Position numbers and translations under genes: made by a program
The notes under the pieces: model-generated
Told to the model about the DNA's origin: nothing
Seen by the model: the letters and a program-made list of their open reading frames with translations, nothing else
The model's database searches: none
NCBI RefSeq assembly: GCF_018739885.1
Contig: NZ_JADOES010000010.1
Span: 62,001-126,000 of the forward strand
Reading direction: 5' to 3'
DNA: 64,000 nt
Source of the DNA: Leptothoe spongobia TAU-MAC 1115
GTDB taxonomy: Bacteria; Cyanobacteriota; Cyanobacteriia; Phormidesmidales; Phormidesmidaceae
Shown here: positions 35,442 through 44,938 of the stretch, in pieces
How the letters are laid out: every line of letters starts with the position of its first letter
Position numbering within the stretch: position 1 is the stretch's first letter

Positions 35442-37055
35442 TTACTGAGCCATCGTCTGAATCAAAACCATGCCTTCCGCGCGACCAATTTCACGATGAG
35501 GGGGTAAGTCAGCTAAATGTTGAGCTTCGGCTAAGACGTAAATGTTTTCCTGCCAGCGGTCGAGGAGTGGTTGGCCAGAGAGGTTAGGTATGTAGCGATC
35601 GCAATAAAAATTTAGACTGGGTCGCCCATAGCTAAACGTCGTTACCACCTCAGCTGCCGTCGGTACAGATTGGTTAATCAGCAATGCCACCGGCTTCACC
35701 CCATAGGCCTCATTTAGCTCCCAAAGCCAAAAATCCGATCCCAGTAGCAGTAGCAGGGTGCAATAGAGACCTACCATCAGCGTCAAACACCAGCGCAATT
35801 GACGTCGCCACAGCTGCCAACCCGTCCAACCAACACTTAGCCCCAGCACAATTCCAATAGTAATTAAGGTTGGATGCTGGTCAGCAATCCCCAAGTACAG
35901 GCCACCTCCGAGTGCCACCACAGCAATCAAGGCGAAGAACCCCACCGCCCACCGTGGTGGCTTTTGCCAGCAATGGTGCAAATACCCTCCAATCGCTAAC
36001 GCCACAAACGGATATAGCGGCATGATGTACCACGGCAACTTGGTTCCCATGAGGGATATTGCCCCCAGATAAATACCGGTACCGACCAGCACGAGCTGTC
36101 CCCAGGGACGCTGCCGCTGTCGCCAGGCCAGCAAGATCCCACCCGGCCAAAATATCAGCCAGGGCCAGCTGTACTTCAGCAACTCCAGCAGATAGTACCA
36201 GGGAGGGTGCTGGTGATCTTCAATGACAGACGTGACTCGATCCAATGACTGAGCCACAAAGTGCCCCTGCCAGTAAACATCGCCGTAGCGTCCCAGCTGA
36301 GCACCGTACCAAAGTACAACCGGCAAACTCCCCAGGACTAGCCCTAGCCCTAGATAGAGACTACAACGCAACCCTTTAGAGCCTTGACTAAGCATCAGAC
36401 GTTGCCCAGAAAAAAGGCTTGTCCCCGCCTGAACACTAAAGAAAACCAGGGCAATCGTCCCCAGTAACAGCACCAAAATCCCCTTTGTCAGAGCAATCAG
36501 CCCAAGACAAATTCCGACCCCAAGGGCATACCCGGAGCATTTCCTCGCCTTTAGTCCTGCCAGCAGCAATAACAAAAATAACGTCACCGCCACCCCATCA
36601 CGCATGGCCAGACGACTATGGCGCACCACTGGTAACAATGTTAAGAAAACACCTGCCGATAGCAAGGCGGGTCGCCGCTGTCCAAAGACCTCCCGACCAA
36701 TCCAGTAAAGCAACGGCACGGCCAGGGCACTTACCATTGCAGGCAGTAATCGTGAGGTCCATTCTGAAACCCCACCCATGTACCCTGTCGCCATTAACCA
36801 CTCCACCAGGGGGGGCTTATTTAGATAAGGACCGTCGTATAGCGTAGGATAAAGCCAATCTCCGCTGGTTGCCATTCCCCGCGCCACGGAGGCAATGGTG
36901 CCTTCATCCCAGTCGCGCAGAGGCACCATCCCCAACCGCCATAGATATAAGCACCAAGCTGCAAGCATTAGCCATAACCCATCAGCTGTTTTTGCCGTTT
37001 TATCACTGGCCGCTGAACGGTCTGACCACACGAATTTGTCTACCCGATTAACCAC
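35442..37055 (-). CDS. GT39/ArnT-like membrane glycosyltransferase
   Basis: 537 residues, GT-C fold. A first membrane segment is followed by a loop with PLRDWDEGTIASVARGMATSGDW, carrying the Asp-Glu pair thought to be catalytic, then PYLNKPPLVEWLM, another GT39/PMT mark. About ten further hydrophobic segments and a soluble carboxyl end follow. Such enzymes take a sugar from a polyprenyl-phosphate donor and put it on a lipid or protein at the periplasmic side. The start is a GTG, since no ATG lies nearby. It is divergent from the next gene with 71 bp between. Confidence 0.9.
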   Translation of the reverse strand: MVNRVDKFVWSDRSAASDKTAKTADGLWLMLAAWCLYLWRLGMVPLRDWDEGTIASVARGMATSGDWLYPTLYDGPYLNKPPLVEWLMATGYMGGVSEWTSRLLPAMVSALAVPLLYWIGREVFGQRRPALLSAGVFLTLLPVVRHSRLAMRDGVAVTLFLLLLLAGLKARKCSGYALGVGICLGLIALTKGILVLLLGTIALVFFSVQAGTSLFSGQRLMLSQGSKGLRCSLYLGLGLVLGSLPVVLWYGAQLGRYGDVYWQGHFVAQSLDRVTSVIEDHQHPPWYYLLELLKYSWPWLIFWPGGILLAWRQRQRPWGQLVLVGTGIYLGAISLMGTKLPWYIMPLYPFVALAIGGYLHHCWQKPPRWAVGFFALIAVVALGGGLYLGIADQHPTLITIGIVLGLSVGWTGWQLWRRQLRWCLTLMVGLYCTLLLLLGSDFWLWELNEAYGVKPVALLINQSVPTAAEVVTTFSYGRPSLNFYCDRYIPNLSGQPLLDRWQENIYVLAEAQHLADLPPHREIGRAEGMVLIQTMAQ

Positions 37056-37126
37056 AACAATGTAGTCAAGGACAATTCATCCAAGACAATGGCACAATAG
37101 CTACGCCCTATTATCTTCCTATCCCC

Positions 37127-38794
37127 ATGACCCGCTGGCAATTGGGCCCTGGCTGGCTAGCTCGAAGCGTACATGCCATTATTCAAGCAAAACGCTGGCA
37201 CTGGTTAATCCTAGTGACCTGGATGGTGCCCCTATTGCTGGCGGGCTTTTTTGACCTCGATCACCAAAGTTTAATGGCCCACGACGAGGGTCTGTATGCC
37301 CGTCGTGCCAGGGTGATTGTTGATTCAGGTGATTGGGTCCACCCCTGGGCAGCTCCTCACCACAAAACTCCGGGTCCCTACTGGGTCGTGGGCTTGTTTA
37401 TAACACTGTTAGGGCGACATGAGGTGGCGGTGCGCCTGCCCAGTGTACTGGCCAGTATTGGCTGTCTGCTGCTGACCTATGCCATTGGTCGTCGTCTCTT
37501 GACGCCCAAAGCAGCACTGCTGGGGGCACTCTCCTTGGGAGTAGCTCCCCTATGGCTGCAATACAGTCGACTAGCCACACCTGATGTCCTGTTTACAGGG
37601 CTGATTCTGCTTGCAATTTGGCTATTGCTCACAGCTGACAGACCAGAACACAATGCAAGCAACAACCTGACACACCGCCACTGGTTCTATTTTGGAGCAG
37701 GTATCACCTTAGGCATCACCGTATTGGTTCGCAGCGCCTTGGCCGCCATCCCCATAGCCTGCTTACTCCCCTACCTATTACTGTCAGGACGGCACCATTT
37801 GAAACAGTGGAGTTTATATCTAGGGGGCTTGGTGGGGCTGCTGCCAACGGCAGTTTGGCTCTGGCTTTGCTGGCAACGTTACGGCATGGCGATGATCAAC
37901 TCCTTGATCAATTTCCCCGTGAGTCAGGGGCTAACAGCAGACCGGGCCAAATCCCCACTGTTTTATCTATTCAATCTTTTAGTCAATGATTTTCTGTGGA
38001 GCTTTTTTGCGCTGGGAGCCGTTATTTTGCTGGTGATTAGTCTAATAAAGGCAAAAACCAGGCTATCTCACCCTCAGATTTCATTACTGCTGATCTATCC
38101 TCTGTCCTATCTGGGGTTACTCAGTTTTGCCTCGACCAAACTCCCCCACTATGCCATCCCCACATATCCCTTTCTGGCATTGCTAGCGGGCTATGCCATG
38201 GAGAAACTAGTCAAAACTATACCCACTCACCCCATAAAAGGCCTGCTCCATGCCATAAACGGACTCTTGATGCTGCTAGGCGGTTTGCTCACAGTGGCCG
38301 CTTGCCTAGCTCTGACAACCAATCTCCTACCCAATACAGATGACATTAGCCCCTACGCGCCCATCGCTTTGGGCCTTGGCCCAGCCTGGTTTGGAGCTGG
38401 TTTACTTTGGTTTAACTATGATGCGCCAAAGCCAAAGCTTTTAATCAACTGGCTAGCACTACTACTGTTGGGGCAATGGCTAAGCCTGGTGATCGCTTGG
38501 GGAACCGCTGACCTCGGGAATATCAACCCTCACATGAAAGCATTGTTAATTCGAAACGATATCCAACCGATTTTGCAGACTAAGGCGATCGATTTTTCCC
38601 CAGGGCTCAATAGCAAGCGCAGTACTTTACTCAGGTTTTATACCCCTAAACTTGGAGAAAAGCTAAATACCCTTGAGCAGGTTAGTCCCGGTGACTACCT
38701 GTGGATTGAAGATAGTGAACTCTCTAACCTCAAACAGCCCTATGAATCCTTAGGCCAGATTAAACAAACTCATTTGGTACGTATAGACTTCTAG
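37127..38794 (+). CDS. GT39/ArnT-like membrane glycosyltransferase
   Basis: 555 residues with the same GT-C layout. The first outer loop has LMAHDEGLYARRARVIVDSGDW and the paired KTPGPYWVVGLFI, equivalent to the Asp-Glu and KPP regions of its neighbour. Many membrane helices follow and a soluble end of about 75 residues. It is the first of three membrane glycosyltransferase genes on the plus strand, each 20-70 bp apart, and is divergent from a fourth. Sugar and acceptor are unknown; lipid A-like, S-layer or pilin glycosylation would all fit. Confidence 0.9.
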   Translation: MTRWQLGPGWLARSVHAIIQAKRWHWLILVTWMVPLLLAGFFDLDHQSLMAHDEGLYARRARVIVDSGDWVHPWAAPHHKTPGPYWVVGLFITLLGRHEVAVRLPSVLASIGCLLLTYAIGRRLLTPKAALLGALSLGVAPLWLQYSRLATPDVLFTGLILLAIWLLLTADRPEHNASNNLTHRHWFYFGAGITLGITVLVRSALAAIPIACLLPYLLLSGRHHLKQWSLYLGGLVGLLPTAVWLWLCWQRYGMAMINSLINFPVSQGLTADRAKSPLFYLFNLLVNDFLWSFFALGAVILLVISLIKAKTRLSHPQISLLLIYPLSYLGLLSFASTKLPHYAIPTYPFLALLAGYAMEKLVKTIPTHPIKGLLHAINGLLMLLGGLLTVAACLALTTNLLPNTDDISPYAPIALGLGPAWFGAGLLWFNYDAPKPKLLINWLALLLLGQWLSLVIAWGTADLGNINPHMKALLIRNDIQPILQTKAIDFSPGLNSKRSTLLRFYTPKLGEKLNTLEQVSPGDYLWIEDSELSNLKQPYESLGQIKQTHLVRIDF

Positions 38795-38864
38795 TCGTCT
38801 TTTGCCACTGACATCCATGTGTGCTGACATAGTGAGCACTGTTTTCTGATAAATCCAGCGGTTC

Positions 38865-40322
38865 ATGAATGCTCATCGAATAGTAAAGCTAGAAAGATTG
38901 GCCCTATCCATATTAGGAATTTTGATTATTGGGTTGCTGGCTCAGCCCATACTTGAGCTGCTAGCAAGGGTGCCTAAAAACTATAACGAAGGCTGGAATG
39001 CTTTCCATAGTGCCCGAGCCTTTGGCTTAGAAGCACTGTACCCTTCAAGCGAACATCTTTTCAGCAACAACTATCCCCCCTTATCGTTCTATGGGATTGG
39101 TGGGTTGGGCCTATTGCTTGGCGATAGCATCATTGCTGGCCGACTAGTCGCGCTGATCAGTCTGCTGATAGTGGCTATCACTATCTTTTTGTTTCTACGA
39201 TGGCCATTGGATTGTGCACTGACATCGAGTTTGCTAGCACCGCTAATGTTTTTGGGCTATATGAGCACCCACTATCGCAATTATGTGGCGATGAATGATC
39301 CCCAGATGTTAGGGCATGCGATGCAGTTATCTGGGGTTTGGTTACTTTGGGTGACCACTATCAGGATTCGAGACAAGTGTCCTCCATTTTTCACATTCCT
39401 AGCCCTGGGACTAATATTTAGCAGTCTCTTGGTCAAGCACAATTTACTGCCAATTCCTTTAATCACAGCTATTTGGCTGATGACCAGTGCTAAACGCCAT
39501 TGGCTCTGGGTGTTTCTGGGAATTGGTGTTGGCTGTATCGGCCTCTGCTATGGACTTTATGGACCTAATTTCTTAAGCGGGATATTGTCACATTCGCGCG
39601 AGTATCAGCTGGTTAAGATGCCAGACAAACTATTGAATTGGCTTCATCCGGCTTTTCTGTGGATAATTTATGGCATTTGGGCAAATTGGAACTCCCACAA
39701 ACGTCATTCCTGGCTGGTAATGCTCTACTTTCTGGTGTCTTTAGTTCTAGCTATTGCTATTGCTGGGGGTAAGGGAGTAGATTACAACGCGGTCTTTGAT
39801 GTGTTGATTAGTCTGTCGTTGCTATTAGGTATAGGACTAGATCGAAGTAGACCCTGGCTATTCTCAAGATTTATCCAACCTCGCCTAGGCTGGATCCTAG
39901 TGCTATCTTTGCCGGTAATTTTGGCCCTACCCTACGTTGGGCTAGTGGATGAATGGAAAATTTTTGAAGCGGAAAAAGTATCGGCAGCAAAGGTAGTCGA
40001 TGCAATTTCAAAAACCAATGGCCCTGTAATGTGTGAGATGTTGGCCCTATGCTACTGGGCTGACAAACCGTTCGAAGTCGACCTATTTAACACGGGTCAA
40101 AAAATGAAAACTGGGGCCATGGCCCAGGCTACTCTCATCAAACTGATAGAACGGCAGTACTTTGCTGTCATCCAGTTAGATCATAGCAACGGCAGTCGTC
40201 GCCTGCCGACAGACGTAAACCAAGCCATTTTCAAATACTATCAAGTACGTCCCCCGCTGCCTCTTGAGGCGATCGAACATCCCGCATTTTTGTTCTATCC
40301 ATTGGCATCAGAGGACTTGTAA
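38865..40322 (+). CDS. GT-C type membrane protein, putative glycosyltransferase
   Basis: 485 residues, polytopic. After the first helix a loop reads PKNYNEGWNAFHSARAFG with an Asn-Glu-Gly in place of the Asp-Glu, then NNYPPLSFYG in the position of the KPP motif. Between ten and twelve hydrophobic segments follow. The pattern fits GT39/GT83-like enzymes, more diverged than the preceding gene. Its position in the row suggests a step in the same glycosylation. It could have a different donor, because the acidic pair is altered. Confidence 0.72.
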   Translation: MNAHRIVKLERLALSILGILIIGLLAQPILELLARVPKNYNEGWNAFHSARAFGLEALYPSSEHLFSNNYPPLSFYGIGGLGLLLGDSIIAGRLVALISLLIVAITIFLFLRWPLDCALTSSLLAPLMFLGYMSTHYRNYVAMNDPQMLGHAMQLSGVWLLWVTTIRIRDKCPPFFTFLALGLIFSSLLVKHNLLPIPLITAIWLMTSAKRHWLWVFLGIGVGCIGLCYGLYGPNFLSGILSHSREYQLVKMPDKLLNWLHPAFLWIIYGIWANWNSHKRHSWLVMLYFLVSLVLAIAIAGGKGVDYNAVFDVLISLSLLLGIGLDRSRPWLFSRFIQPRLGWILVLSLPVILALPYVGLVDEWKIFEAEKVSAAKVVDAISKTNGPVMCEMLALCYWADKPFEVDLFNTGQKMKTGAMAQATLIKLIERQYFAVIQLDHSNGSRRLPTDVNQAIFKYYQVRPPLPLEAIEHPAFLFYPLASEDL

Positions 40323-40344
40323 AGCTTGGTATGGTGTTTTAGCG

Positions 40345-41859
40345 ATGTCCATCTCATTCCCCCATTGGCTAATACGTATTTATAAATCGCCATGGGCCGC
40401 CCTCTTGATTGTTGCCATTCTGGGCTTCATCGGTGCACTTAATCACAGCATGTGGCGCGATGAGATGAATGTATGGCTAATCGCGCGGGACAGTCCATCT
40501 TGGGCAGCATTTGTTGAAAATATCCACTATGACCGTGCCCATCCAGGCCTGTGGCATTTGCTGGTAGCAGCGATGTATCACCTGTTTGGCCATCCCGTCG
40601 CCATGCAGGTCCTCCATTGGCTACTGGCCATGGGCTCAGTGCTTCTGATCTGGCGATGTAGCCCCTTTACCCAAGGGCAAAAGTGGCTAATTACGTTTGG
40701 GTACTTGCCGTTCTATGAGCACCTGCTGATCGCTCGCAACTATGCGGTGGCGATGCTATTACTATTTGCGATCTGTGCTTTGTGGCCTCAGAGACAGCGG
40801 GCCTATTGGCCTATCGCCGGTTTACTGGTGCTGCTGGCTAATAGCAATGTGTATGCGCTGTTGATTGCGATCGCGATCGCCCTCACCCTGGCCATCGAGC
40901 TAGTCTTTGAAGCAAAACTCCGTCGTCATTGGCTTGACATTATTTTTAGTGCTGCTTTGATTACAGCGGGCTGCGCGATGGCACTGTACTTCATCCTGCC
41001 CCCCAGTGATATAGCCAGTCAGGCCATGGGCGAATACGTTACTGGCCTCGACATCCGCCAGTTGCTCAAGGCCATTGGTCGGATCTTTGGCGGTTACTAC
41101 ATCATCATCCCCAACGGCGCACGATACTTAGATCTGGCAGTTTGTGGAGCAATTGCCCTAGGCTCCTGCTATCTAGTTGCCATCAAGCTCATCAAAAAGC
41201 CCTATGCTCTAGTCTTTTATCTGCTTGGCAACGGCATTATTTTGGCCTTTACCTATGCCAAGTTCATGCCTAGTGCCATTCGACACTATGGCAACTTTTA
41301 TCTCATCTTGATCGCCGCCCTATGGCTCGCCCACCACTACGCTCCGACAGCCACCATTACTCGACACTTACCCGTCGCAGAAAATTGGCAGTTAAACACC
41401 CAGCAATGGTTTAACCGAGTATTCACCACCATTCTGATTGCCCATCTTATGGGGGGCTTGTTCCTCTTTACGATGGATTTCACTATTCCCTATTCTGCAA
41501 GCCGGATGACGGCTGCCTACATGCGTCAGGCCAACCTACAAAACGAGTTTATTGTAGCCAGTCGTGATGCTCAGATGGCCTCACTAAGTGGTTATTTTGG
41601 TCATCCATTTTATTTTCCAGAACGCCAGGCCATCGGTAGCTACACCTTATTCTTTAAAGGTGTTCGGAATGAAGTAGAGGAGCCCGAAATTATGGCACAA
41701 GTTACCCAGCTCCTCACTGAACACCCCAAAATTCTCCTGGTGATGCACCAAAAAATAAAGGGGTCCACACCAGGGTTAAATATCGAATCAATTCAGGAGT
41801 TTACAAAGGCCTGGCAGGATGAGGAATATTATCTTTACTGGGTAAGCTCTGCACAGTAA
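40345..41859 (+). CDS. GT-C type membrane protein, putative glycosyltransferase
   Basis: 504 residues from the ATG at 40345; the open frame reaches back to 40264 inside the previous gene and those codons are a shadow. The first loop has MWRDEMNVWLIARDSPSW, an Arg-Asp-Glu motif, and HYDRAHPGLWHLLVA, in the place of the KPP motif. Several membrane helices and a soluble tail with NEFIVASRDAQMASL follow. It begins 22 bp after the preceding gene and ends the plus-strand row. Family assignment as a GT39-related protein is good; the substrate is not known. Confidence 0.78.
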   Translation: MSISFPHWLIRIYKSPWAALLIVAILGFIGALNHSMWRDEMNVWLIARDSPSWAAFVENIHYDRAHPGLWHLLVAAMYHLFGHPVAMQVLHWLLAMGSVLLIWRCSPFTQGQKWLITFGYLPFYEHLLIARNYAVAMLLLFAICALWPQRQRAYWPIAGLLVLLANSNVYALLIAIAIALTLAIELVFEAKLRRHWLDIIFSAALITAGCAMALYFILPPSDIASQAMGEYVTGLDIRQLLKAIGRIFGGYYIIIPNGARYLDLAVCGAIALGSCYLVAIKLIKKPYALVFYLLGNGIILAFTYAKFMPSAIRHYGNFYLILIAALWLAHHYAPTATITRHLPVAENWQLNTQQWFNRVFTTILIAHLMGGLFLFTMDFTIPYSASRMTAAYMRQANLQNEFIVASRDAQMASLSGYFGHPFYFPERQAIGSYTLFFKGVRNEVEEPEIMAQVTQLLTEHPKILLVMHQKIKGSTPGLNIESIQEFTKAWQDEEYYLYWVSSAQ

Positions 41860-41892
41860 ACGCGTAAACAAACCCAGAATTCAGTTACCACA

Positions 41893-42687
41893 CTAAGATT
41901 CAGAGTCAGCAGTGTCTTCTTCGGTAACGTCTTGTTCGGCAGCAGTCGCCGTCGTCGTCTCAGTCGCTGTTGCAGCATCAGCATCTTTCTTTGCCTGAGC
42001 TCGCTGCTCACGCTTTTTACGTTCAGCCTCCAAGATATCTTTCATGACTTCCTGGGCCTGGGCCATTTTCTCCAGATTACTCCGGTAGAGTTCCAGATCC
42101 TTGTCGACCTTTTCAGCAGGCAGGGCCAACATTTCAGCCGCTGTCTTTAACATTTCCTCGCGCTTGTCCTTATCATCCAAAGATGACGCATCGACCGTTT
42201 CAAACAATGTGTAGAGACCGACAGCCATCAGCCGAGTGTATTTAGTATTTGCCTGATTCGCCACCATATACAGCTTGCCCTGCAGATTATCGCCGTCTGT
42301 GGTCTTGGCATTAGCAAGTTGGGTGTTGAGTTCGCTCAGCGAAAGACCTGACAAATCGGCCTTCAAAGCATTCGCATCCTGACGATATTGCTGAGGATCA
42401 CCATCAACCGAACGGCAAATAGCCGCAAAAATTGATTCCTTATCCTGTTCCGGCTCATAACCCACCATAAAGCGATCAAAACTGGTAACCATACCCAGGG
42501 TATACAGGGGGTTGTAAACAAAATCAGCGTTTACCGAAAGCAGATGCATCTCCACCATTAACTCCTCAACCACTCGTCGGTAGAGAGAATTAATAGGACG
42601 AGAATGATATTCGTAAAAGGCTCGCTTGGTATCAGAAACCGTACGCAGGTTAGTCACAGGTGGGGATAATAAAATGCTAGACATCAT
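41893..42687 (-). CDS. psb29: Psb29/Thf1 photosystem II biogenesis protein
   Basis: 264 residues. It carries the conserved TVSDTKRAFYEYHSRPINSLYRRVVEELMVEMHLLS, DFVYNPLYTLGMVTSFDRFMVGY and KYTRLMAVGLYTLFE. The last 70 residues are a coiled-coil of Glu, Lys and Ala followed by a Thr/Ala/Glu tail. Psb29 (THF1) binds FtsH proteases in the thylakoid and supports photosystem II repair. Two adjacent ATGs at 42687 and 42684 could both start it. The gene is alone on the minus strand with an inverted repeat about 57 bp upstream. Confidence 0.96.
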   Translation of the reverse strand: MMSSILLSPPVTNLRTVSDTKRAFYEYHSRPINSLYRRVVEELMVEMHLLSVNADFVYNPLYTLGMVTSFDRFMVGYEPEQDKESIFAAICRSVDGDPQQYRQDANALKADLSGLSLSELNTQLANAKTTDGDNLQGKLYMVANQANTKYTRLMAVGLYTLFETVDASSLDDKDKREEMLKTAAEMLALPAEKVDKDLELYRSNLEKMAQAQEVMKDILEAERKKREQRAQAKKDADAATATETTTATAAEQDVTEEDTADSES

Positions 42688-42743
42688 TTTCTACTGCAGA
42701 TGACTATTTGCCAAGAATCATAAACTCCTAGCAAAATAGTGAC

Positions 42744-42777
42744 TTTCGTTATGGATGCCTATACCACCATAACGAAA
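42744..42777. promoter_or_regulatory. 11-bp perfect inverted repeat upstream of psb29
   Basis: TTTCGTTATGG at 42744-42754 pairs with CCATAACGAAA at 42767-42777 across a 12-base loop. It lies between the STAS gene's 3' end and the psb29 start. There is no T-run after it on the minus strand, so an operator or mRNA hairpin is more likely than a terminator. Confidence 0.45.
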
Positions 42778-42814
42778 ATCAGCCATCTATCCCGCCAATG
42801 ATGCTGCGCAGTCC

Positions 42815-43177
42815 TTAAAAAGTCATAGGCTCAGGAGCCGCATTAATCGCTTCCTCTTCGCTGTCATAGATCGCAAAGACAGAATCCATCATAGTCACTT
42901 CAAAGACCAGCTTTGACTCTGGATGAACGTTACAGAGCTTGAAACTGCCTTCAACCTTATCTGCATCCCGCATCCCAGCAACCAGAGACGTCAGACCCGA
43001 ACTATCAATAAAGTTCACCTGGCCTAAATTAACGATGATATGAGGCGTTGTATTTTCAATACATTCCTGCAGCTTGAGTCGAAATTGCCAAGCTGTCGTG
43101 ATATCTAGCCGCCCCTGAGGCGAAAAGACAACGATACTGTAACTGCTGTTGGGTGGGGTGACGATTCTTTGCTCCAT
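42815..43177 (-). CDS. STAS-domain anti-sigma factor antagonist
   Basis: 120 residues from an ATG at 43177, with GAAGGG as a possible ribosome site; the longer frame to 43237 looks non-coding. The STAS motif is VNFIDSSGLTSLVAGM, where the Ser of DSSGLT is the usual phosphorylation site, preceded by GRLDITTAWQFR. Such proteins release a sigma factor or other partner when dephosphorylated. No anti-sigma kinase or phosphatase gene lies beside it. Confidence 0.9.
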   Translation of the reverse strand: MEQRIVTPPNSSYSIVVFSPQGRLDITTAWQFRLKLQECIENTTPHIIVNLGQVNFIDSSGLTSLVAGMRDADKVEGSFKLCNVHPESKLVFEVTMMDSVFAIYDSEEEAINAAPEPMTF

Positions 43178-43534
43178 GGTGACCGGCCCTTCAATATCTG
43201 ATGTCTTATATCTGGCGAACGCAAGAAAATATTGCACTCATATAAACCATGATGCCCTTGACTTCAGGAGAAAGAGCTGAAAAATCAATGCTTACGACAA
43301 ATTGCGGATCTTCATTGACAATCAGCCTGTCAGACTGTACGGAAGTACAACACGATTCAGAGAAACGTGCAACCTAGTATGCACAGGAACATATCCTAAA
43401 TCAGGATAATTATGAATCCTGTTTACTTATACCGCTCTAGTCAATCAACACATTCACTCCGCAGTTTTAATGATGCGAAAAGAGCGAACGTAGTTCCACA
43501 AAATAGCAGCTTGCTACAGAATTCAACTATTTTT
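43178..43534. other. Intergenic region between STAS and hemF genes
   Basis: About 357 bases. It holds the STAS promoter region and the hemF 3' flank. One small inverted repeat, CAGGAT at 43402-43407 with ATCCTG at 43416-43421, is present. A 91-codon frame on the plus strand runs antisense into hemF and is not supported. Confidence 0.5.
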
Positions 43535-44572
43535 CTATGCTTTCCAGTTAACCCAGTCCTGAGGCTTAAGAAAAACCTCATACAGCTTGGATTCTGGTGT
43601 ACCAGGCTCAGGTGCATAGCTGTATTCCCAACGCACCATGGGAGGCAACGACATCAGGATAGATTCAGTACGACCGTTGGTCTGTAAACCAAAGATAGTC
43701 CCCCGGTCATAGACAAGGTTAAATTCTACATAACGACCACGACGGTAAAGCTGGAAGTTGCGCTGATGCTCACCGTATTCGGTATGACGACGCTTTTCTA
43801 CGATGGGCACATAGGATGGCAAAAATGCATCGCCACAGTCAATGGCAAACTTAAACAAGTCTTCCCAACCACGCTGAGTGGGTTGCCCAACTGTTTTACT
43901 ATGCTGAGCTGCAGGACCATCGGGGCTAGGACCGCGATAAAGCTCTCCAGTACCGTCTTGATAGTCGAAAAATACACCGCCCACACCCCGAGTTTCTTGG
44001 CGATGCTTCAGGTAGAAATATTCATCACACCATAACTTAAAGGTGTTGTAATACTCGGGATGATTGCGATCGCATGCTTCTTTTAGCGTCTTGTGGAACT
44101 GCACCACATCCTCTTCAAACGGATAGTAAGGAGTCAGGTCAATCCCCCCACCAAACCACCAAACCGGGCCCGCCTCAAAGTAGCGATAGTTGAGATGCAC
44201 TGTTGGAATATAAGGACTACGAGGATGCAGCACCATGGACGTCCCAGTTGCATAGAAGCCATGGCCCTCAGCTTCAGGACGCTGCATCAAAATCGAAGGA
44301 GGCAGACGATCCCCCCAAACCTCAGAGAAGTTAACGCCTCCCTGTTCAAAGACATCGCCTTCCTTCATCACCCGTGAACGACCGCCGCCACCGTCGGGGC
44401 GAGTCCACTGGTCTTCCATAAACTGACCGACACCATCAACCTCAGCCAGCTTCTTACAAATACGGTCCTGAAGACCTTTAAATCCCGCGCTCACACGCTC
44501 ACGGGAATCACTGGGAGGAGCAACTGGACTAGTTATCTTCTGCGTAGAATTCTGCGTAGAAGTGGTGACCAT
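43535..44572 (-). CDS. hemF: Oxygen-dependent coproporphyrinogen III oxidase
   Basis: 345 residues. Conserved stretches include [48 protein letters not shown], and [29 protein letters not shown], all hallmarks of HemF. It converts coproporphyrinogen III to protoporphyrinogen IX with oxygen, feeding both heme and chlorophyll. A start ATG at 44572 gives an amino extension typical of cyanobacteria. A possible iron-responsive site lies about 92-110 bp upstream. Confidence 0.98.
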   Translation of the reverse strand: MVTTSTQNSTQKITSPVAPPSDSRERVSAGFKGLQDRICKKLAEVDGVGQFMEDQWTRPDGGGGRSRVMKEGDVFEQGGVNFSEVWGDRLPPSILMQRPEAEGHGFYATGTSMVLHPRSPYIPTVHLNYRYFEAGPVWWFGGGIDLTPYYPFEEDVVQFHKTLKEACDRNHPEYYNTFKLWCDEYFYLKHRQETRGVGGVFFDYQDGTGELYRGPSPDGPAAQHSKTVGQPTQRGWEDLFKFAIDCGDAFLPSYVPIVEKRRHTEYGEHQRNFQLYRRGRYVEFNLVYDRGTIFGLQTNGRTESILMSLPPMVRWEYSYAPEPGTPESKLYEVFLKPQDWVNWKA

Positions 44573-44938
44573 GGCGATCTAGAGCTAAAAAAACAAATTT
44601 GATTAAGACTGATACTGCCAACTATCCTCAAACCTGTGATAAACACAGGCCCTAGCTAGCAGCTAATAATGATAATGAATCACGATTTCGGCCTTTTTTA
44701 ACCAAGTTGACACACAGTGTGACAATCCTTGACAAAAGCTCAAACCTATGTGGAAGTAACGTTTTCGTCTCTGAACCTAGCTTAACCAGTGAGCTGAATG
44801 TTAACTCAGGGTTAAAATGCCTTTCAAGATAAAAAAATACATGTTCAACGCCCAAGGACCGGTCATGTTCAAAAGACATTGACCGATTTATAGGACGGCA
44901 GGGCAGCGATAAATTTGGCAAATCGCCCGCACATCCAT
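44573..44938. other. Divergent intergenic region between hemF and the SRPBCC gene
   Basis: About 366 bases. It holds a Fur-box-like sequence at 44664-44682 and an imperfect 9-bp inverted repeat at 44707-44725 (TTGACACAC, A, GTGTGACAA). TTGACA occurs at 44707 and 44729 as possible -35 elements for the plus strand, though no good -10 partner is seen. A minus-strand 89-codon frame here is not supported. Confidence 0.5.
44664..44682. promoter_or_regulatory. Possible Fur box upstream of hemF
   Basis: TAATAATGATAATGAATCA contains AATAAT and GATAAT hexamers in tandem, close to the Fur consensus of three NATWAT-type units. It is about 92-110 bp before the hemF ATG. The match of the third unit is poor. 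Confidence 0.3.

Noticed and set aside
44652..44921. An 89-codon minus-strand frame upstream of hemF
   Set aside because: Lies in a divergent promoter region, and has no recognisable domain.
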